From: an uncultured Eubacteriales bacterium
GTDB taxonomy: Bacteria > Bacillota > Clostridia > Oscillospirales > CAG-272
Direction of reading: 5' to 3'
DNA: 5,775 nt
Assembly: GCA_934477985.1 (NCBI GenBank)
Contig: CAKSOR010000194.1
Location: 1 to 5,775 of the forward strand
Shown: in pieces, positions 1 through 5,602 of the stretch
Layout of the letters: every line of letters starts with the position of its first letter
How positions within the stretch are numbered: the stretch's first letter is position 1
Notes under the pieces: generated by a model
What the model was told of the DNA's origin: nothing
The model's database searches: none
Seen by the model: only the letters and a program-made list of their open reading frames with translations
Program-made: the position numbers and the translations under genes

Positions 1-1
1 G

Positions 2-505
2 TCGGGTGTCGGTTCGCTGAAGCTCTCGGGCATCTCGAAGCTGATACGCGACGGCTTTTCCTGGACGCTCGGACTCTCGGCGGCGGCGATCTCGGCGGTG
101 ATGAGCTTTCAGACGACCATCGCGGCGCGCGCGGACAGCCTCTCGATGCGTGCCGTCAGGTTCGCCGCCTCAAACGCCATTCCGGTCGCGGGCGGGATCG
201 CGGCTGACGCGGTCCGGACGGTCGCCGGAAGTCTTTCGCTCGTGAAGAGCACGGTCGGCTGGGCGGGGGTGGTCATAATCGCGCTGATGACGCTTCCGGT
301 GATGATTCAGGTGCTCCTGACGCGGATCGGCGTTTTGCTCGCCGGGACATCGGCGTCGGTGCTCGGACTCGAGCGCGAGAAATCGCTGCTCGACGAGGTC
401 TCGGGGCTTTTAGGGTCGCTTATCGCGGTCTGTCTGGTGGCGTCGCTGATGTTTGTCTACGCGCTGGCTGTCTTCGCTAAGGGTGCGGTGGCGCTCGCAG
501 GGTAG
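2..505 (+). CDS. spoIIIAE: Stage III sporulation protein AE, C-terminal part (5' end outside window)
   Basis: This is a polytopic membrane protein of the SpoIIIA complex, made in the mother cell and placed in the outer forespore membrane, where it is thought to form part of the channel to the forespore. The frame is open from base 2, giving 167 visible residues before the TAG at 503-505; Bacillus SpoIIIAE is about 400 residues, so more than half is missing. I recognise the family by the segment RFAASNAIPVAGGIAADAV (visible residues 53-71) followed by a VAGSLSLVKSTVGWAG-like stretch, which is the most conserved part of SpoIIIAE. Hydrophobic segments lie near visible residues 20-36, 84-107 and 136-158. 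An ATG at 98 falls in the middle of conserved sequence and is not the start. The next gene, spoIIIAF, begins 40 bases downstream. Family assignment is firm. Confidence 0.93.
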   Translation, partial: SGVGSLKLSGISKLIRDGFSWTLGLSAAAISAVMSFQTTIAARADSLSMRAVRFAASNAIPVAGGIAADAVRTVAGSLSLVKSTVGWAGVVIIALMTLPVMIQVLLTRIGVLLAGTSASVLGLEREKSLLDEVSGLLGSLIAVCLVASLMFVYALAVFAKGAVALAG

Positions 506-545
506 AGGCGAACGCGAAGTCGGGATTTGAAAGGAAGTGCTTCTG

Positions 546-989
546 ATGTTCAGAATAAACGGTTTCATAATGTCGCTTCTGTCTGCGGCGGTCGTCTCGG
601 GAATCGTCGACGGCTTTGTGCCCGAATCCGACGGGAAGGGGACGAAAAAGTATCTGCGCTGGCTGATTGCTCTCGTGATTCTGCTGACTCTGCTTTCGCC
701 GCTGAAGAGCCTGGTCGCATCGATCCCCGGATTCGTCGACAAGGCGACCGGGAGCTTTGACTACTCATCGGTCGAGGCGATGGGGCGGGTCAACTCGCTT
801 ATCGCGCTGCACATCCGCGACGCGGTCGCCGGGCGGTTCGGGCTCGACAAGGACGGCATTTCAGCCGAGCTCTGCGACGGCAGCGTCAAACTGACGCTCG
901 AGCGACCGTTCTGGCTTATAAAGAGCGACATTTCGGATTACATAAAGGCGAATTTCGGAATCGGATGCGAGGTGATATTCATTGAGTGA
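546..989 (+). CDS. spoIIIAF: Stage III sporulation protein AF
   Basis: This is a mother-cell membrane protein of the SpoIIIA-SpoIIQ channel with a soluble ring-building-type domain facing the intermembrane space. Two hydrophobic segments (about residues 7-24 and 38-57) flank a short basic loop with the motif GKGTKKYLRWL, which corresponds to the family's conserved P-x-G-K-x-x-KY loop. The remainder, about residues 60-147, reads as helix, strand, strand, helix, strand, as expected for a ring-building fold. I chose the ATG at 546 because AAGGAAG at 531-537 sits 8 bases ahead of it. The in-frame GTG at 537 would overlap that ribosome binding site. The product is 147 residues against about 206 in B. 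subtilis, and the shortening is in the soluble part. The stop overlaps the spoIIIAG start by 8 bases, which suggests translational coupling. Sequence similarity to Bacillus is modest; position and topology carry much of the call. Confidence 0.88.
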   Translation: MFRINGFIMSLLSAAVVSGIVDGFVPESDGKGTKKYLRWLIALVILLTLLSPLKSLVASIPGFVDKATGSFDYSSVEAMGRVNSLIALHIRDAVAGRFGLDKDGISAELCDGSVKLTLERPFWLIKSDISDYIKANFGIGCEVIFIE

Positions 990-1326
990 CGAAAGAATCC
1001 CGCCCGGAAAGCTGATCGGCTATCTGCGCGAGAAGAAGAGTCTGTGGTTCATACTGGCGGCGCTGATTATCGGGATCTTCCTGATGGTCGGCGGTGAGGT
1101 CGGCACTTGCGGCGGAACCGAGGGGCGGGTGAAGGCGATATGCGAGGAGATCGACGGGATTTCGGGCGTGTCGGTCATGGTGAACTCGGACGAGAGCGGG
1201 GTGAAGGGTATCGTCGTCGTCTGCGCTGAGGGCGACGATCCGGCGGTTCAGCTCAAGCTGACCGGGCTTTTGCGCTCGCTCTTCGGTATAAGCTCGGATC
1301 AGGTGAGTATCGTCGGCGGAAAGTAA
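982..1326 (+). CDS. spoIIIAG: Stage III sporulation protein AG, unusually short form
   Basis: SpoIIIAG forms a large ring in the space between mother cell and forespore membranes. This version has a short cytoplasmic tail (1-19), one transmembrane helix (about 20-37) and a small outer domain (about 45-114). That domain has a helix near 48-58, a strand GVSVMVNS at 62-69, a strand GVKGIVVVCAEG at 73-84, a helix near 87-101 and a final strand near 107-111. The VKGIVVVCAEGDDP segment followed by LTGLLRSLFGI matches the family's typical GVVVVAEGG...LT.A...L.G ending. At 114 residues it is about half the length of B. subtilis SpoIIIAG (about 229), and only a few residues separate the two central strands. 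I take the TTG at 982 as start because GAGGTGAT at 969-976 is a near-perfect ribosome binding site 5 bases upstream and no ATG or GTG lies nearby. It overlaps the end of spoIIIAF (TTGAGTGA). Confidence 0.88.
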   Translation: MSDERIPPGKLIGYLREKKSLWFILAALIIGIFLMVGGEVGTCGGTEGRVKAICEEIDGISGVSVMVNSDESGVKGIVVVCAEGDDPAVQLKLTGLLRSLFGISSDQVSIVGGK

Positions 1327-1352
1327 TAATTAAGTATAGCGGCGCATATCTT
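1323..1352 (+). promoter_or_regulatory. Possible internal sigma-E-like promoter before spoIIIAH
   Basis: The 58-base gap between spoIIIAG and spoIIIAH is AT-rich and longer than the other gaps in the operon. It holds GTAATAAT (1323-1330), then 14 bases, then CATATCTT (1345-1352). This loosely resembles a mother-cell sigma-E site (an ATA-containing -35 box, a 14-15 base spacer and a CATAnnnT -10 box). The match is imperfect and could be chance in AT-rich DNA. The spoIIIA locus is known to be under sigma-E control in Bacillus. Confidence 0.2.
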
Positions 1353-1384
1353 TTAGTACATCAAATCGCAAAGGAGATAAGTTT

Positions 1385-1984
1385 ATGGATGAAAACATTA
1401 TGAACGACAGCGAGTTCGGACTCGTGAGCGCGGAGAAGGGAAAATTCCGGACAGGACTCGGCAAGATCGGCGGGTTCTTCAAAAAGCTCGGCGCGCGGAA
1501 CATCGTGATACTCAGCTCGGTGCTGCTGATCGGCGTCGCGGTCGTGCTGAACTTCGTGCTCTTCGGGAACTCCGCGCCGAATGTCAGCGACGGCGAGAAG
1601 CTCGGCGAGGTCGGCGAGCAGCCCTATGTCGAGGACAGCTATTTCGCGTCGGCGCAGCTCTCGCGTCAGCAGGCGCGCGACCAGGCGATAGCGGTCTTGC
1701 AGAGCGTCGTCTCAACGTCGACCGACGAGGTCTCTCGCGAGCAGGCGAACGCCGACATCAGCAGGATAGCGTCGGAAATTCAGACCGAAGCGGCTATCGA
1801 GACGCTGATCAGGTCGAAGGGCTTTGAGGAGTGCGTCGCGGTGATCAGCGACGGCAGCGCGAGCGTCATTGTGCGGTCGGATGGGCTCCTTCCGAACGAG
1901 CTCTCGCAGATCAAGGAGATCGTCTGGGAGCAGGCTGGAATCGATCCGCTGAACATCAAGATAATCGAGAAGCAGTCGGCATGA
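1385..1984 (+). CDS. spoIIIAH: Stage III sporulation protein AH
   Basis: SpoIIIAH is a single-pass mother-cell membrane protein whose outer domain binds forespore SpoIIQ across the intermembrane space, forming the core of the channel and helping engulfment. The 199-residue product (about 218 in B. subtilis) has a basic N-terminal cytoplasmic region rich in GKIGGFFKKLGARN, a transmembrane helix at about 39-60 and a linker to about 80. The conserved outer domain then starts with YFASAQLSRQQARDQ (86-100). Further family signatures are IETLIRSKGFEECVAVI (138-154), the strand ASVIVRSDGLLP, and a final INIKI-like strand, DPLNIKIIEK (187-196). AAGGAGAT at 1371-1378 lies 6 bases before the ATG, a strong ribosome binding site. 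It is the last gene of the operon; an inverted-repeat hairpin begins within a few bases of its TGA. Confidence 0.95.
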   Translation: MDENIMNDSEFGLVSAEKGKFRTGLGKIGGFFKKLGARNIVILSSVLLIGVAVVLNFVLFGNSAPNVSDGEKLGEVGEQPYVEDSYFASAQLSRQQARDQAIAVLQSVVSTSTDEVSREQANADISRIASEIQTEAAIETLIRSKGFEECVAVISDGSASVIVRSDGLLPNELSQIKEIVWEQAGIDPLNIKIIEKQSA

Positions 1985-2024
1985 AAAAATCCTCCGCGTG
2001 ATTTTACGCGGAGGATAAATTGTT
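1984..2024. terminator. Hairpin terminator shared by convergent spoIIIAH and rhamnosidase genes
   Basis: A perfect 11-bp stem, ATCCTCCGCGT (1989-1999) paired with ACGCGGAGGAT (2006-2016), encloses a 6-base loop. Read on the minus strand, it lies 18 bases past the rhamnosidase stop and is followed by six T residues (complement of 1984-1989), a canonical intrinsic terminator. Read on the plus strand, it follows spoIIIAH directly, but its trailing tract (AAATTGTTT) is only weakly T-rich, so termination there may be less efficient. Confidence 0.85.
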
Positions 2025-2034
2025 TATCGGTTGA

Positions 2035-4404
2035 TTATTCAAATTCCACAGTCTTCGTGTCGCGCTTGCCGTCGTCGATAATGCGAAGAGTAGCCTTACC
2101 GGAAATGCGCTTGAATGTGAGTCCGTCGTCGAACTTCTTGCCCGGCTCAAGCAGGATCTCAGCCTTGACGCCCGCCGGAATGTCGTAGGTGTAGAGGATG
2201 TCCTCGCCCTCGCGAACCCAGCTTACGCTGACCTTTCCGGCGATAGTTTCGTGATCGCCCTCGGCGCTGTCGAGCGCGTCGACGAACTTCGGCGCGAGTC
2301 TGACCTCAGCGGCGTTGTTCTCGTAGGGGTTGACGTTGATTCCGACGAGATTCTTCATGAACCACGAGATGTAGTCGCAGAAGAAGTGGTGGTTGCGCGA
2401 GTTCGGCGCGGAGGAATCAAGTCTGAAATCCTCCCAGATTGTGGTCGAGCCCTTCGCGATCTGATAGCCGTAGGACGGGAAGTCGGTCTTCGTGATCATT
2501 CTGTACGCAAGGTCTGTGCGTCCGAACTTCGAGAGCACATGGAAGATGACTCTCAGTCCGAAGATTCCGCAGTCGAACGAGCCGTCGTTCTTCTCAATCA
2601 GCTCGACCAGACGCGCGAACGCGATCGGCTTTTCGGCATCGGTGAAGATGTCGTAGAAAATCGCCATCGCCTGGGTTGTCTGGCAGCGTCCGAGCGCGTT
2701 CATGCTGCCGAAGTCGATGAGATACTTTCTCGCCGCGGTGAGAAGGTCGTTTTTCACAGCCTCGGCGAATGCCTGCTGCGGCTTCATGCCGAGCGCTTCG
2801 TAGAGCTTAGCCGCCTTAGTGCAGAAGTCGATGCAGATGACCGTGTCGGTGAACTCGAGCGGAGCGGCGTGATAGCCGTGGCGCGCGGTCGGGCACCAGT
2901 CGCCAAGACCGATGTGCATGAGCCCCTTATCGTCGACTCTTGTAGTGATGTAGTTTATGTAGCGGAGAATAGCCGTCGCGTTTTCTCTGGCGATCGTCAG
3001 GTCGCCGCGGTAGAGCCACGCGTAATACGGCAGATTGACGAGAATGACGTCCCATCCGGGTCCGTTGCCCCACGCAAAGCCCCAGCCGGAGGTCGGGATG
3101 ATGCCCGGGATAGCGCCCTTGTCGTTCATCGACTTCTCGATGTTGTGCATCCACTCGCGCCAGTTGCGCTCAGGTGTCAGCGCCATCATCATCTGCTCCG
3201 CCGAGAGCGCCGCGTCGCCGGTCCAGCCGTTCTTCTCGCGGTGCGGGCAGTCGGTCGGGAAGTGATAGAAGTTCGCAAGGTCGGAGACGATAGCCGCGTC
3301 CCAGAGCTTGTTCGCCATCTCATCAGAGCATCTGAAGTGAGAACGCGCCTTGAGGCTTGTGTTCATGACGACATAGGTCAGAAGATCGCTTGTCGCCTGG
3401 GTCTCGTCGATGCCGATGACCAGCACGTACTGGAAGCCGTGGTAGGTGAAGCGCGGCATGTAGGTCTCGTCGCCGCCTTTACAGATGTAAATGTCGCGGT
3501 GATCGTAGCGGTGCGGCAGGAAGGGCATTCCGCGCAGGTCGAGACCGCCGTCGGGCGCTAACTTCTCGCAGAACTGGAGAACTATCTTTTGTCCGGGTCT
3601 TCCGTTCTTTATGTGCAGACGGCAGAGACCGGCTGCGTTAACGCCGAAGTCGTAGATGAAGCCCTCCTGCGAAGCCTCGTCCTCCGGGAAGCCGTTCATT
3701 ATGTCGTCGGGGAGATCCTTGAGTTTTCCGTGAATCCAGTCGTATGTGAGCGAGATTCTGCCCGGCTTTACCGAGATCGGCTTTATCTCGTGTGTCGGAA
3801 GAATCGGGTCGACATCGCAGAGACGGCACTCTCCGCGCGGAGTCTCGGCGGGGATTGTCTCGCGCCACGCGCTGTCGTCGTAGCCGACCTTCGTCCAGTC
3901 GCCGACTTCCTTGGTGGCGTCGTAGAACTCGCCGACGCGGATGTCGTCGCAGTAGATCGGCGACTCGGTGCACCTGAAATCAGCCGTCGAGTCGAATTCG
4001 ACCTTGTTTCCGTCCTCGGTCTCAGCCTCAAAGCTGAGCGCCAGCTTCGGAGCGCTTCTGAAGCGTGCGGTGTCGAACTCCCAGACCTGACCGCCAAAGC
4101 AGTCGAGCATGCCGTTGCCGAGCCAGACGCCGATGACGTTCTTTCCCTCGACGAGGTAGGGCGAAAGGTCGTAGTTGTCGTAGTAGAGGATGTCGTCGGG
4201 GTTCGCGATGTAGGACGAGAGCAGTCCGCGGGTGATCCGCTGACCGTTTATGAAGAGATCGTAGAAGCCGAGTCCGCAGATTGTGATCTGTGCCGACTTC
4301 ACCTTGCCGAGCCCGAACTCGCGGCGGAAGAGCGGCGCGGGAACAAGCTTTTCAAATGTCGTGTACTCGCGGGTCGCCGCGACGAAGTTTGTTGAGAATT
4401 TCAT
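2035..4404 (-). CDS. GH78-family alpha-L-rhamnosidase, probably cytoplasmic
   Basis: The protein is predicted to hydrolyse terminal alpha-L-rhamnose from plant-type or microbial glycosides with inversion of configuration. It has 789 residues. An N-terminal beta-sandwich region (about 30-200) carries the family motif LGFYDLFINGQRI (45-57). A second beta domain (about 245-345) contains YDFGVNAAGL. The (alpha/alpha)6 barrel spans about 350-690, and a C-terminal beta domain about 690-785. In the barrel, DCPHREKNGWTGD (385-397) supplies D385, E390 (general acid) and D397. TTIWED (654-659) supplies E658, matching the general base. These correspond to D567, E572, D579 and E841 of Bacillus sp. GL1 RhaB. 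WGNGPGWD (445-452) is also typical. There is no signal peptide, so it likely acts on imported small glycosides. GAAAGGAA at 4411-4418 (complement) precedes the ATG by 6 bases. It is a single-gene unit with its own promoter and terminator. Substrate specificity beyond rhamnosides cannot be read from the sequence. Confidence 0.95.
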   Translation of the reverse strand: MKFSTNFVAATREYTTFEKLVPAPLFRREFGLGKVKSAQITICGLGFYDLFINGQRITRGLLSSYIANPDDILYYDNYDLSPYLVEGKNVIGVWLGNGMLDCFGGQVWEFDTARFRSAPKLALSFEAETEDGNKVEFDSTADFRCTESPIYCDDIRVGEFYDATKEVGDWTKVGYDDSAWRETIPAETPRGECRLCDVDPILPTHEIKPISVKPGRISLTYDWIHGKLKDLPDDIMNGFPEDEASQEGFIYDFGVNAAGLCRLHIKNGRPGQKIVLQFCEKLAPDGGLDLRGMPFLPHRYDHRDIYICKGGDETYMPRFTYHGFQYVLVIGIDETQATSDLLTYVVMNTSLKARSHFRCSDEMANKLWDAAIVSDLANFYHFPTDCPHREKNGWTGDAALSAEQMMMALTPERNWREWMHNIEKSMNDKGAIPGIIPTSGWGFAWGNGPGWDVILVNLPYYAWLYRGDLTIARENATAILRYINYITTRVDDKGLMHIGLGDWCPTARHGYHAAPLEFTDTVICIDFCTKAAKLYEALGMKPQQAFAEAVKNDLLTAARKYLIDFGSMNALGRCQTTQAMAIFYDIFTDAEKPIAFARLVELIEKNDGSFDCGIFGLRVIFHVLSKFGRTDLAYRMITKTDFPSYGYQIAKGSTTIWEDFRLDSSAPNSRNHHFFCDYISWFMKNLVGINVNPYENNAAEVRLAPKFVDALDSAEGDHETIAGKVSVSWVREGEDILYTYDIPAGVKAEILLEPGKKFDDGLTFKRISGKATLRIIDDGKRDTKTVEFE

Positions 4405-4439
4405 ATTTTTTTCCTTTCGGGATAAATTTTTCTGTTTCT

Positions 4440-4468
4440 ATTATAGCGGAAAATGTGATGATTGTCAA
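4440..4468 (-). promoter_or_regulatory. Consensus sigma-A promoter of the rhamnosidase gene
   Basis: On the minus strand, TTGACA (complement of 4463-4468) and TATAAT (complement of 4440-4445) are separated by exactly 17 bases, a 12-of-12 match to the vegetative consensus. Transcription would start near 4433, giving a leader of about 29 bases with the ribosome binding site in it. No clear operator overlaps it. Confidence 0.9.
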
Positions 4469-4490
4469 GTACTTTTTGAAATATGACATA

Positions 4491-4521
4491 AAAAATGTGA
4501 CCCGGTGAAATGGGTCACATT
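4491..4521 (-). terminator. Intrinsic terminator of the membrane protein gene
   Basis: Perfect 10-bp arms AATGTGACCC (4494-4503) and GGGTCACATT (4512-4521) surround an 8-base loop. The structure begins 6 bases after the stop codon of the minus-strand gene. On that strand the descending arm runs into a T tract (ATTTTTTATG). It insulates the gene from the rhamnosidase promoter just beyond. The plus strand also has a T run after it (GATTTTTC), so it may work in both directions. Confidence 0.87.
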
Positions 4522-4527
4522 GATTTT

Positions 4528-5382
4528 TCAGTTTTCCTTCTTGCCGTCGTCCTTCTCGTCGGGCTTTTTCTCGGGCTCGGGGAGAGTTCCGGGCGCTTTC
4601 ATGAAGGCGAGCTGGCGCGAGAGGATGAACAGTGACATCGCAAGCTCGACCGCGTAGACAATAAAATTGTCGCTGTCGCCGATCATCAGTTTGCCCGAGA
4701 AGAGCATCGCCGGGAGACTCGACGTGAAGACGAGAATCGGCGCTATCGAGCTCATCGCGAAAAAGAGCTTGCCAAGCGGCTTTCCGAGGATGAAGCGCGA
4801 CTCGCAGAGCATGTAGAGCGCGATCGAGAGCAGCGCGAGCTGATGGAAGTTTTTCGCTGGGCTGGTTATCAGCACAGTCTGGTCGAAATAGACGCCGATC
4901 AGCCTCAGGACGAACCAGACCGTCGGGAAGAACGACATCACAGCGAGCGCCGGAGTAGGCTTCACACTCGTCTTTGTGAGCGCGAAGAAATAGATCACCG
5001 CTGGGATCGAGACGATGATCAGCGCGATCGTCATCTTGTCAGCCGACATTCCGCCGACGACTATATTATATAATGAAAGGAGACTCGAAGCCGCGATCAG
5101 GAACGCCGTTATGCAGGACGTGAAGACAGTAAGGCTCGTGACAGCCGGTGTGGTCGGGCGCGGATAGTCCTTCGCCGCGAAAAGTCCGAGTCCGCCGGCG
5201 GCAAGGCAGAGGATGAAGGTCAGGATGTGCGTGATGGTCGGGACATGCGTGCCCTGCGCGTAGACACCGTAATCGGCGTCGAGGAAGAGAAGAGTCATTG
5301 CGATCCGCGCTCCGGTTGAGATAAGCGCGGCGGCGAGGGTCAGTATGAATAGGGTCGATAGCTTTTTATTCTTGTCGTTCAT
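4528..5382 (-). CDS. Eight-helix membrane protein of unknown function
   Basis: I do not recognise a named family. The 284-residue product has about eight hydrophobic segments, near residues 9-33, 50-70, 80-105, 117-136, 144-163, 178-194, 204-226 and 238-257. The N-terminus (MNDKNKKL) is short and basic. After the last helix a charged tail rich in E, K and D (EPEKKPDEKDDGKKEN) ends the protein. The segment FFPTVWFVLRLIGVYFD (151-167) and the CESRFILGKPLGKL loop (193-206) stand out as likely conserved spots. No catalytic motif, nucleotide-binding loop or transporter signature is visible. With eight helices both ends would face the same side, probably the cytoplasm given the basic N-terminus and charged tail. 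The ATG at 5380-5382 has GGAG (complement of 5389-5392) 6 bases upstream. It is transcribed alone, away from the structured element to its right. The reading frame is secure; the function is not. Confidence 0.85.
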   Translation of the reverse strand: MNDKNKKLSTLFILTLAAALISTGARIAMTLLFLDADYGVYAQGTHVPTITHILTFILCLAAGGLGLFAAKDYPRPTTPAVTSLTVFTSCITAFLIAASSLLSLYNIVVGGMSADKMTIALIIVSIPAVIYFFALTKTSVKPTPALAVMSFFPTVWFVLRLIGVYFDQTVLITSPAKNFHQLALLSIALYMLCESRFILGKPLGKLFFAMSSIAPILVFTSSLPAMLFSGKLMIGDSDNFIVYAVELAMSLFILSRQLAFMKAPGTLPEPEKKPDEKDDGKKEN

Positions 5383-5412
5383 ATAGTTCTCCGGAAAATT
5401 GATTTATCTCAT

Positions 5413-5418
5413 ATTATA
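5413..5418 (-). promoter_or_regulatory. Probable -10 box for the membrane protein gene
   Basis: The minus strand reads GGCTATAATATG, a perfect TATAAT (complement of 5413-5418). Transcription would start near 5406, about 24 bases ahead of the ATG at 5382, which fits the ribosome binding site. No good -35 box lies 16-18 bases upstream (the sequence there is near ACACCA). TTGACT (complement of 5454-5459) is too far away. The promoter may be weak or may need an activator. Confidence 0.45.
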
Positions 5419-5488
5419 GCCTTCATATATTAACATGGTGTGAAAAAATAATAGTCAAAATGGGAATTTGAACGGAAAAACAAATAGC

Positions 5489-5503
5489 TGTGCAATATGC
5501 ACA
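5489..5503. repeat. Perfect short inverted repeat TGTGCA-ATA-TGCACA
   Basis: Two 6-base arms (5489-5494 and 5498-5503) are exact reverse complements around a 3-base centre. The site lies between the leftward -10 box (71 bases away) and the rightward -35 box (65 bases away). It resembles a dimeric regulator's operator more than a terminator, because the stem is short and has no strong T tract. No regulator is encoded in the window. Confidence 0.4.
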
Positions 5504-5567
5504 AAAATCCGGCTGAAATTTCGTGAAATATTTTTGCCCCGGAAGGCGATTATTTTTGCGAAACCTA

Positions 5568-5596
5568 TTGCAATTTCTGAGATTCTGGTGTATAAT
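5568..5596 (+). promoter_or_regulatory. Rightward sigma-A-type promoter
   Basis: TTGCAA (5568-5573) is followed after exactly 17 bases by TATAAT (5591-5596), a perfect -10 box with a 4-of-6 -35 box. Transcription would start near 5603 and run into the GC-rich sequence at the window edge. It is preceded by AT-rich DNA, as expected of an upstream promoter region. Confidence 0.7.
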
Positions 5597-5602
5597 ATAG
5601 TA

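Noticed and set aside
2251..3561. Long plus-strand open frame of 436 codons opposite the rhamnosidase gene
   Set aside because: It is an antisense shadow of a high-GC gene. The translation is dominated by R, V, E and D with no domain, and the opposite strand encodes a complete, motif-verified enzyme.
3589..4395. Plus-strand open frame of 268 codons opposite the start of the rhamnosidase gene
   Set aside because: Same shadow effect: low-complexity V/E/R/D-rich translation and full overlap with the conserved N-terminal domain of the real gene.
4440..4453. Possible catabolite-response (cre) site overlapping the rhamnosidase -10 box (TTATAGCGGAAAAT on the plus strand)
   Set aside because: Only the RCG core and scattered positions fit the consensus, and palindromic symmetry is absent.
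5061..5092. Plus-strand TATAATGAAAGGAGA resembling a promoter plus ribosome binding site inside the membrane protein gene
   Set aside because: It lies antisense within a helix-coding segment and is not followed by a plausible reading frame.
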